A stretch of DNA of 64,000 nt from Candidatus Obscuribacterales bacterium (GTDB lineage: Bacteria; Cyanobacteriota; Vampirovibrionia; Obscuribacterales; Obscuribacteraceae). The stretch is taken from contig JAKFVU010000036.1 of the NCBI GenBank assembly GCA_021732025.1, positions 174,223 through 238,222 on the forward strand. Reading direction: 5' to 3'. Position 1 is the first letter of the stretch, and every line of letters begins with the position of its first letter. Below the pieces are notes generated by a model. That model did not search any database and was not told the origin of the DNA. It saw only the letters and a program-made list of their open reading frames with translations. Positions 58,040 through 64,000 of this stretch are shown here, one piece after another. Position numbers and translations under genes: made by a program.

Positions 58040-59306
58040 TTTTAAAAAACTCCCACATCAGACTGCTGGCGTCAATGTCTTGACTTATTTTGCCAGTAAG
58101 TCCGGTAATGGCGCTGAGATTCGGGCATCCTGGCCAAGTGTGGCCGCCACCTTCAATCGTGTATAGCACCACTTGATTTGAGGATGATCCGTAGCTTTCT
58201 TTTCTCACTGTAGTACCGTCTCTGGCGTCGCGGTCAGCTTCTTGCGTGACCTGCGGGTTGCCGGAACAATTGTTGTGAGCTGTCCAAAATGCAATTGTTT
58301 CAGGCACCGTGATCAGCCCGCCCATACGAGCTAGGCCATTGTCGATTGAGCCTAGAGCGCCCAAGCCCAGAGCTTCTCCTAACTTGCCAATGTCTTTATT
58401 GCGTCCGTCTGCCCAAGGCAAAAGAGGGTCGTCTGTGCCGAGGAAAAATACAATTGGAACCGCTTTGCTGCCCTGCATCATGCCCTGGGTGCGGTCCATC
58501 ATGGTTGAAGCAACAACGCCAGCTGCCGCGATCTTGTCAGGAATGGTGCAAGCCAAGACCTGAGCGAAGAAGCCACCATTGGAGATACCACATGCGTATA
58601 CTCTTCTGCGGTCAATATTCACTTCTTTTGCTAGTTTGTCGAGCAAACTGGTAACGTAAGCAACATCATCAACCCCAGAGCTAGTGCGGCCATCACTCCA
58701 GCGGTTGTTGACACCTTCTCCATAGACAGCGATGAAATTGTTGTGGTCTGATACAGGGTTGAAGCCTGTCATTCCAACCATCATCGTACTATTCATCTGC
58801 AGACCGTGAAAAATCAATACGACTGGTAGAGGCCTATTACGGTCGTATCCAGGCGGTACATGTACCTGAAAATGGCGTTGCACCCCGTCTACCATGACTG
58901 AGTCGACAAAGTGATAAGACTTACCTTTCTGCGGAGCTTGGCCCGCTGTCACATTCGTTGTGGCGGCTTGAGGTTGACGCCTAGGATATACTTGCTGTGT
59001 TTGACTTGCTGAAGTTTGTGTCTGGCGACCTTGTTGTTGATTTTGTTGTTGTTGATTTAACTGTTGTTGATACTGATATTGTCGCTGCTGCTGATAAAGC
59101 TGCTGGGGCGTTAGCTGCCTGGCTTGTCCGCTCGGCACTGCCCGTGCTTGTCGTGAGCCCGGCACCCATTCATATTGAGTCTGAGCCAATGCAGGCGACA
59201 CTGCAAGATAGGCAGAATGTTCAGGCTGTACAAGCAGAGGTAGAGCGGTCGACAGCAACGCCACACGGGTGATAGTCAGAAGTTTTGTACAGACCTTAGA
59301 TGACAT
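58026..59306 (-). CDS. Secreted PHB-depolymerase/feruloyl-esterase-like protein
   Basis: A protein of 426 residues from ATG 59306, which has AAGG at six bases. Signal peptide to about SPALA-Q, then a Gln-rich region (QQRQYQYQQQLNQQQQNQQ, about 65-100). The catalytic domain has LPVVLIFHGLQMNSTMM, VYACGISNGGFFAQVLA with the nucleophile Ser (GISNG), FFLGTDDPLLPWADG with the acid, and EGGGHTWPG with the His: the full LpqC/Esterase_phd triad. Likely acts on polyesters or cell-wall ester bonds outside the cell. It converges on and overlaps the protease gene by 14 bases. Confidence 0.88.
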   Translation of the reverse strand: MSSKVCTKLLTITRVALLSTALPLLVQPEHSAYLAVSPALAQTQYEWVPGSRQARAVPSGQARQLTPQQLYQQQRQYQYQQQLNQQQQNQQQGRQTQTSASQTQQVYPRRQPQAATTNVTAGQAPQKGKSYHFVDSVMVDGVQRHFQVHVPPGYDRNRPLPVVLIFHGLQMNSTMMVGMTGFNPVSDHNNFIAVYGEGVNNRWSDGRTSSGVDDVAYVTSLLDKLAKEVNIDRRRVYACGISNGGFFAQVLACTIPDKIAAAGVVASTMMDRTQGMMQGSKAVPIVFFLGTDDPLLPWADGRNKDIGKLGEALGLGALGSIDNGLARMGGLITVPETIAFWTAHNNCSGNPQVTQEADRDARDGTTVRKESYGSSSNQVVLYTIEGGGHTWPGCPNLSAITGLTGKISQDIDASSLMWEFFKTRSR

Positions 59307-59453
59307 CGTCTGCCTTTTTGTTAGCATCGCTTTCACTTCTGACTAGTCTAGCATCGTCGATATTGGCGAAATTAATGGCGATCGGGCTTACTAGTAATAA
59401 TATGTTCTACAGGATGGGTAGTAGGATAGTAAGAGCTGATGAGGACTACTTCA

Positions 59454-60278
59454 ATGACAACGGTACGGGCAGCTAGCCCTGATAAGCGGCGCCAGATTAC
59501 TAAACAGGTAAGCCTATTGTTGGCACTTCATTTGGGCTTAGGCTTAAGTGTGCAAGCAGCCAAAGCTGATCCGTCGGTACCTGCGACTTCTTCGACTGTC
59601 GATTCTGCTCCTGCAGTTACACCTGCACCTGACCCTGCAGCAATATCACCGGCACCCGCACCCACACCTGCAGCTACTTCTGCTGCCAGTCCGGCAGGCT
59701 CACCTGCTGCTTCGGCCACGCCTGCTCCTGGCGCGTCACCTGCTTCTAATTCCTCAGCTTCTTCTGGCGCTCCTGCTGCCGCAGCTTCAAATGACGGGCC
59801 CTTAGTAGAACCTGGTCCGGCTGAGGCTAAGCGCACAGCTCTGGTTCTGAGAATTTTTAATGCAAAGGCACAAGGTATAGGTATCGATGCCTATTTGAAC
59901 GCCTTTGCCATGCTCGAAAACTCTGTTAAAACCGGTGAGACAGAGGCAAATTTGAATAAGCGAATTGATTCTCTCAACAGCAGTTTAGACGACCAATTGA
60001 AGCGCAGCGCCGTATTGAAGACGCAAAGACCGGCTCCACCGGTGGCTGCATCTGGTTTTCCTGCCGGTGGTTTAGGTAGTGCCAGTTCTTCTAGTGGCGG
60101 CACAAGCGACTTGATTCGCAAGCTGCAAGAAAAATATGGAGATCAAATTCCACCCAATCTCAAGGACAAACTTAGCGGCGGTCAAATTCCCGATAACTTA
60201 AAAGACAAAATTCCGGCTGGGCTTGGTGGCCTTGACCAGAGCCAGATTGAAGACTTGATCAAAAAATATAAGAAGTAG
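59454..60278 (+). CDS. Secreted Pro/Ala-rich protein
   Basis: A protein of 274 residues from ATG 59454 (GAGGA upstream; ATG at 59439 possible). Signal peptide to about VQAAKA-D, then a 90-residue Pro/Ala/Ser/Thr linker (such as APAPTPAATSAASPAGSPAA), then a helical domain with EANLNKRIDSLNSSLDDQLK, and a C-terminal part with SDLIRKLQEKYGDQIPPNLK repeating the unit N-L-K-D-K. No family recognised. 11 bases before the next gene, probably one operon. Confidence 0.65.
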   Translation: MTTVRAASPDKRRQITKQVSLLLALHLGLGLSVQAAKADPSVPATSSTVDSAPAVTPAPDPAAISPAPAPTPAATSAASPAGSPAASATPAPGASPASNSSASSGAPAAAASNDGPLVEPGPAEAKRTALVLRIFNAKAQGIGIDAYLNAFAMLENSVKTGETEANLNKRIDSLNSSLDDQLKRSAVLKTQRPAPPVAASGFPAGGLGSASSSSGGTSDLIRKLQEKYGDQIPPNLKDKLSGGQIPDNLKDKIPAGLGGLDQSQIEDLIKKYKK

Positions 60279-60289
60279 CGCCACGCTTT

Positions 60290-61024
60290 ATGTCCACTCG
60301 CTTACGTTCGTCTGGTCGTCTCGCGCTGGCATTGCTAGTTGGTCTTGTTTTCGTTTCTTTGCTCTTATTGTGCGCCTTCGCCTGGTGGAGTGATTTAGAA
60401 AGACGCCTTGATGTTTTTTGTGGCTCAAAGAATTGGGCAGAATGCAGCCGATTGGTTGCTAGCGATATTACTTTGCAAAGGCCGTTTGTTGCCTCTCAAA
60501 GGCCCGATCAAGACGGTCCGGCTACACTGCTTCAGAACTATTTTCTGGAGTTGACTGGTGGTCACACACAGCAGAGGCTACCATTGAAGGCCGTACCAAC
60601 TGCTGAGGCTACTGCCCTAATTGCAGACAGGGCAAAGTTCTACGAGTATCAATGGCATCTCTCGTACCTTTCTGAAGCTTATATTCGTTGTGCCGTTGGC
60701 TTGTATCGCACAAGAGCTAAAGCGGCCTTGCTGTCGGTAGATACAGACAAGCAGGCTGCGGCAGAAGGCCTGGAAGCTCTGGCCAAATCATTGCGCCAGC
60801 TGGCAGAGCTATACCAGCGTCATGGTAAATATCTCATTGCGGAGCGTGCTCTGAAAGAGTGTATCGACGTTGCTACTCAAGGTTTTGCCTTGGCAGACCA
60901 AAAATCGGCTGAACGTTTTCGCGCCGAATTGCTTGTCGATTATGGCGCCCATATCAAGATCTTGAACGACCTTGGCCGCACCCCTGAAGCTGAGCACGAG
61001 AGCAAACTCTTGCTAGAGCAATAA
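60290..61024 (+). CDS. Membrane-anchored TPR-like protein
   Basis: A protein of 244 residues. One N-terminal transmembrane helix (ALALLVGLVFVSLLLLCAFAWW, about 11-32), then a soluble part with helical pairs ending in QLAELYQRHGKYLIAERALK, a TPR-like motif, and AHIKILNDLGRTPEAEHESK as another. Function unknown. Follows the Pro/Ala-rich gene by 11 bases. Confidence 0.65.
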   Translation: MSTRLRSSGRLALALLVGLVFVSLLLLCAFAWWSDLERRLDVFCGSKNWAECSRLVASDITLQRPFVASQRPDQDGPATLLQNYFLELTGGHTQQRLPLKAVPTAEATALIADRAKFYEYQWHLSYLSEAYIRCAVGLYRTRAKAALLSVDTDKQAAAEGLEALAKSLRQLAELYQRHGKYLIAERALKECIDVATQGFALADQKSAERFRAELLVDYGAHIKILNDLGRTPEAEHESKLLLEQ

Positions 61025-61039
61025 TCTTCTGTTGCCACC

Positions 61040-61545
61040 TTACTTAGATTTTCCTGGCAACATCATTTCTATTGCTTCGTTATATTGAGCCGTTTCGGCC
61101 ACCTTATGCTCGTCTGCCACTACTTTCAGCCCAGTGGGCATGATGAATTGCTGCGGGCTGAATTTGCTGGAAGTTATCTTTCCGGTCACCAGCTGAGTCT
61201 TGCGGTCATGATCGATATCGTAGGAAACGAACGAAAGGGGCATGGCTTCTGCATAAGGAAAGCCGTAAAAGGCCGCTACGAAGCGGTAGATGCTTGGTTC
61301 TAAATTGAATTTGTTAGAGACGACGTAATAGACGTTCTTGGCAATGCGGGAGGGGCCTTCTTTGTGCTCATATCGTTGTACTTGGCGCCTTGCAAAAGCG
61401 ACCCTTGCTTAAGGGTCCAGCCTATTTCACTACTATCTTTGGCTGCTGCGGCAGTGGCGCTTACTACTACTAATACTAAAATGAGAAAGCTGCCTGCAAT
61501 TGCATTGAAGGCAGCTCGATAGATAGTTTTGTATGGGGGTGTCAT
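61040..61545 (-). pseudogene. Frame-disrupted secreted protein gene
   Basis: From ATG 61545 the frame gives a signal peptide (FLILVLVVVSATAAAA) and then DSSEIGWTLKQGSLLQGAKYN, but turns to a Ser/Thr-rich run that stops at 61300. In another frame an uninterrupted sequence runs from about 61390 to 61040: YEHKEGPSRIAKNVYYVVSN, then YRFVAAFYGFPYAEAMPLSF and on to LPGKSK. The shift lies near 61370-61395. The later part therefore belongs to the same gene, and the 67-residue frame from 61243 is only its tail. Confidence 0.6.
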
Positions 61546-61559
61546 AAAAACCACCAGCT

Positions 61560-61634
61560 TTTCTGACAAAAGAGTGATACCTCACTATTGTGAAATATCA
61601 CTCTGATTTGCGTAAGCCATTCTTATGTCAGAAA
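61560..61634. repeat. Nested inverted repeats
   Basis: Outer pair TTTCTGACA (61560-61568) with TGTCAGAAA (61626-61634); inner pair AGAGTGATA (61571-61579) with TATCACTCT (61596-61604); core TCAC/GTGA. Both outer pairs are perfect. Lies between rpsD and the disrupted gene, both on the minus strand, so it probably ends the rpsD transcript. Confidence 0.6.
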
Positions 61635-61649
61635 GCTCAGAAATTGAAC

Positions 61650-62246
61650 TTATCTTGAATAGTATTCAATTACCAAGTTCTCTTTGAACGTTTGGTCTAG
61701 TGATTCGCGATCTGGAACCAAGATAACTTCAACTTTCATTTGCTCAGCATCGGTCTTGAGCCAAGTTGGAGTTACGCTTGTCAAGCCGATATTCATTGGT
61801 TTGACAGAAGCTGCGCTCTTAGGATCGATAGCGATAACGTCGCCTGGACGCATTCTGGCTGAGGCGATGTTCAAGCGACGGCCGTTGACTTGTACGTGAC
61901 CATGGGTGACGACTTGTCTAGCTTGTCTTCTTGTGCCAACGAGGCCTGAACGATAGAGAATATTGTCAAGACGCGATTCGAGAATCTGCAACATGACAGT
62001 ACCGGTTACGTCTTTAGCGCGGGTGGCTTCTTCGTAGACAGAATAGAATTGAGCTTCGCTGACGTCGTAGGTCCAGCGGATTTGCTGTTTAGCTTTGAGT
62101 TGCAAGGAGTATTCAGAAGTTTTCTTTCTGTCCTGGCCGTGTTGGCCTGGGCCGAAGGGCTTGCGAATGAAAGCGCATTTTGGCTTTCCGCAAAGACTTG
62201 CTCCTACTGACCTGCAGCGCTTACATATTGATTTCGTGTACCGCAC
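61650..62246 (-). CDS. rpsD: 30S ribosomal protein S4
   Basis: A protein of 198 residues, the usual size. S4 binds 16S rRNA early in small-subunit assembly. The N-terminus has the four-Cys zinc-type motif (Cys8, Cys11, Cys19, Cys24 in ICKRCRSVGASLCGKPKC). The S4 RNA-binding domain is plain: ESRLDNILYRSGLVGTRRQA and VVTHGHVQVNGRRLNI. The start is GTG 62246 with AAGGAG five bases upstream. It stands alone rather than in an alpha operon, as in Cyanobacteria. Confidence 0.97.
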   Translation of the reverse strand: MRYTKSICKRCRSVGASLCGKPKCAFIRKPFGPGQHGQDRKKTSEYSLQLKAKQQIRWTYDVSEAQFYSVYEEATRAKDVTGTVMLQILESRLDNILYRSGLVGTRRQARQVVTHGHVQVNGRRLNIASARMRPGDVIAIDPKSAASVKPMNIGLTSVTPTWLKTDAEQMKVEVILVPDRESLDQTFKENLVIEYYSR

Positions 62247-62291
62247 GATTACTCCTTAAAGATGGTGGATATGGTTGATGTATAGAGATTT

Positions 62292-62319
62292 AATATAGTT
62301 TGGTCGCAGTTTTGGTCAC
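62292..62319 (-). promoter_or_regulatory. Candidate rpsD promoter
   Basis: On the minus strand GTGACC (62319-62314) and TATATT (62297-62292), 16 bases apart, about 45 bases before the GTG start. Good -10, moderate -35. Confidence 0.5.
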
Positions 62320-62398
62320 CCGATTGGTTTTTTGGCAATCCCCTGGAAAAGGCAGAAAATCGCCAAAACACTTACCTGGTGTGCCTTTTAGGCGTCTG

Positions 62399-62962
62399 CT
62401 AGACTGAAGCGCCGCGGCAGTCATCGCAGTACCCTTTTAAAATAAGCTCTGAGTGCGAAAAATCAAAGCCATTTCGCTCTGCTATTAACGAACCTAAATC
62501 AGAAAATATCGATTCTGCCTCTAAAGTTTTGCCGCAATTGAAGCAAATGAGGTGATCATGAGCCCTTTTATTAGTTGAAGTTTCGAAAGCTTGGGCCTTC
62601 GGTTGCTTAATAGAGTTGACAAAACCCTCTGCCTTCAACCTGTCTATTGCCCGATATATGGTCGATAGAGAGGCTTTGACCCCAGCACCCTTGGCAAGCT
62701 GGTGCAGCTCGACCGCTGTCAAGTGCAGGCCTTCGTCACTTGCTTCTATTAATTTTTTCAACTTTGAAGCAACTCCGCTCGGCGGAAGGTCACCTTCTTT
62801 ACGAAATCTGGCCAATAAACGATAAATCGAACGTTCGCTGACTGAAATGCCTTTTTGCTTAGCTAAGGCCAGCAGTTCTGAAGGGGTGATGTCTCTCCCC
62901 CGTGGACTAGTTGTGATTAGCTCCCGCAATCGAACTCTTAGATTTCTGTCGTCTTCGGTCAT
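62399..62962 (-). CDS. Fur-family regulator with duplicated winged helix
   Basis: A protein of 187 residues, longer than usual Fur proteins (about 140-150). Residues about 64-117 are a Fur winged helix ([15 protein letters not shown] and [18 protein letters not shown]). The C-terminal half has [14 protein letters not shown] (metal-site His and Cys140, Cys143) and GYCDDC (Cys179, Cys182), the Fur/PerR/Zur dimerisation and zinc part. Residues about 10-59 repeat the winged-helix pattern ([20 protein letters not shown], then [15 protein letters not shown]), making a second DNA-binding unit. Which metal or peroxide it senses is not clear. Confidence 0.85.
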   Translation of the reverse strand: MTEDDRNLRVRLRELITTSPRGRDITPSELLALAKQKGISVSERSIYRLLARFRKEGDLPPSGVASKLKKLIEASDEGLHLTAVELHQLAKGAGVKASLSTIYRAIDRLKAEGFVNSIKQPKAQAFETSTNKRAHDHLICFNCGKTLEAESIFSDLGSLIAERNGFDFSHSELILKGYCDDCRGASV

Positions 62963-62973
62963 TTCGTCTTAAA

Positions 62974-63321
62974 TCAAATTTTTCGGCTGCATCTACAGCG
63001 GTTACTCAGGCAGTCGATATGGTCTTTCAGGCTCTGATGGCCACCAATGAGGAATGCCAGGCGCAGTAGGCCGTCTTTGGTATGCATGCTGACCGTGCCG
63101 TTATCCCAGCGCACAATCATGTCGTTGTCTTGGTCGTGAAAAGCGATGGTACCGCCCACGTTGGCCGGCACTGTCGCACTATTGAATTTCGACCAAAGGC
63201 GACGCCCTCTAAGATTTTGCAATCCGGCCGGGGTTAAGGCGTCAACGCTAGCTTTCTTCTCTTTGGAAGAGATTGGAAACTTTGTATGTAACCACTGGTG
63301 GTGGCTGATTGTTGCGCTCAT
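62974..63321 (-). CDS. Small protein of unknown function
   Basis: A protein of 115 residues without signal peptide. A beta-rich centre (VGGTIAFHDQDNDMIVRWDN, VSMHTKDGLLRLAFLIG) suggests a small SH3-like barrel; the tail is Cys/Arg rich. An in-frame TAA just upstream fixes the start near ATG 63321. It is 11 bases upstream of the Fur-like gene and on the same strand, so it may be in its operon. Confidence 0.55.
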   Translation of the reverse strand: MSATISHHQWLHTKFPISSKEKKASVDALTPAGLQNLRGRRLWSKFNSATVPANVGGTIAFHDQDNDMIVRWDNGTVSMHTKDGLLRLAFLIGGHQSLKDHIDCLSNRCRCSRKI

Positions 63322-63457
63322 TTGTGGTTGACCTTAATAGAAGACATTGACCAGGGATAAAAAAACCAAGGAACACATTTCCTTGATTGGTACGCCACTG
63401 ATTCTCAATTGGATTGGCTGCTTCGGGAATGTTGTTGTCATTATTTTCAAGTTGCAT
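63248..63457 (-). CDS. Possible small overlapping gene
   Basis: A 69-residue frame, hydrophilic N-terminus (Asn/Glu/Pro rich), a short hydrophobic NVFLGFFIPGQCLLL, and a polar end. Its ATG has AAAAGGAG at ideal spacing, better than the downstream gene's. It overlaps the 62974-63321 gene by 74 bases in another frame, so only one may be expressed, or it is a leader peptide. Confidence 0.35.
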   Translation of the reverse strand: MQLENNDNNIPEAANPIENQWRTNQGNVFLGFFIPGQCLLLRSTTNERNNQPPPVVTYKVSNLFQREES

Positions 63458-64000
63458 GACTGCTCCTTTTGCCAGGGCGGTGGTTCGAAAATGCTTGAAC
63501 TACCTTGGACGGCACGGTTCGATTGGAACCTTATATATCGTAGTGCCGTGTCAGCTACTAAGAGTTATTCTCAATTGCGACCGGGATATCATAACTTAGA
63601 TGCGAATGGTTTCAATTCTTGACAGTGCTGATTTAACTTCGGTTTGCCGTATTGGCTTGCTCTTAACTTGCGCCAGCTGGCGCAAGCTTATGAAAATAGT
63701 TCGCATTAACCTTTGACATTGCCAAAAGCAAAGCGCATGTTGAGTTGTCGGTTGTCAGGCTGTGCGACCTGCGCGAGTAAGGCCTGGGCTTATTGCGACT
63801 AAGTTGCAATAAGCTAATTGACAAAAAATGCGAGGGTTTTGAGAATTGCCCAAATAGTCACTGTTTCAGTGTCATCAATGAATCAGGCTGCAATTGAATT
63901 GCAATAGGTTAGATAACTAAGCTGAAGTTCTACTTTTCTATCTCGCAAAACCCCAGGAATCCCAAACAACCACCAAAGCAAACAGTCCACTGCAAGAACT
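63458..64000. other. 540-base terminal region without convincing gene
   Basis: Short plus-strand frames exist up to about 63620 but lack coding character. The region contains a perfect 20-base palindrome (63667-63686), a 9-bp hairpin (63788-63796 with 63806-63814) and GCAATT-G-AATTGC (63890-63902). It looks regulatory, perhaps for a gene beyond the window. Confidence 0.45.
63667..63686. promoter_or_regulatory. Perfect 20-base palindrome
   Basis: CTTGCGCCAG followed directly by its exact reverse complement, centred on CAGCTG. It is too compact for a terminator and has no T-run, so a protein-binding operator is likely. Confidence 0.4.

Noticed and set aside
63500..63550. GGTTCGATTGGAACC-like stretch resembling a tRNA T-arm
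   Set aside because: No matching acceptor, D or anticodon arms around it, and the T-loop consensus is not met.

Overview
The window is 64 kb of gene-dense bacterial DNA of moderate GC. I see no rRNA, tRNA, CRISPR array, transposase or phage module. Frequent signal peptides, TonB-type domains and a periplasm-type thioredoxin protein point to a diderm. Tandem eukaryote-like Ser/Thr kinases with zinc-ribbon and leucine-rich-like parts, many TPR proteins, MshEN-like repeats, a stand-alone rpsD, a dodecin and many unfamiliar secreted proteins together fit the Vampirovibrionia/Melainabacteria (Obscuribacterales-like) relatives of Cyanobacteria. That placement is inference from gene content, not from a marker tree.

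Left part (1-19.9 kb): a CPA2-type cation antiporter, a periplasmic amidase, a PPP-type phosphatase followed by a SWIM/SNF2 helicase, a nitroreductase, and a tightly coupled run (about 7.8-14.1 kb). That run holds a DUF2071 protein, a membrane-anchored methyltransferase-like protein, two small membrane proteins (one DoxX-like), a BtaA/DUF3419-like aminocarboxypropyl transferase, a secreted protein and an alpha/beta hydrolase. I read it as a possible lipid-head-group modification cassette. glgX follows. On the minus strand lie a GGDEF protein whose catalytic domain is interrupted by an MshEN-like insert, and a LolA-like/thioredoxin fusion.

Kinase region (19.9-32.9 kb): three head-to-tail paralogous receptor-like kinases with C-terminal extracytoplasmic repeats. 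Two of them carry a duplicated Cys-rich N-terminal module. They face two coupled minus-strand kinases with unusual HRD-x-T-P catalytic loops, one fused to seven or so membrane segments and TPRs.

Middle part (33-49.5 kb): GNAT, dodecin, glutathione peroxidase, ArfB, a His-rich metal-binding protein, small Asn/His-rich secreted proteins with very strong ribosome binding sites, a secreted nuclease, a secreted glycosidase-like protein and a cupin with charged tails, and a ferredoxin-MBL fusion. These are followed by DUF4272, a frameshifted small secreted gene, a methyltransferase/NAGPA-like/zinc-ribbon operon, a USP-like protein and a SulP transporter.

Right part (49.5-64 kb): a NarL-type two-component pair transcribed with a double-TonB/TPR protein. 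It diverges from a 1141-residue protein with four MshEN-like repeats, a Pro-Ala linker and TPRs, which is followed by a matrixin-like TPR protease. Next come an esterase, Pro/Ala-rich secreted proteins, a frameshifted secreted gene, rpsD, and a Fur-family regulator with a duplicated DNA-binding domain. The last 540 bases hold no convincing gene but several palindromes.
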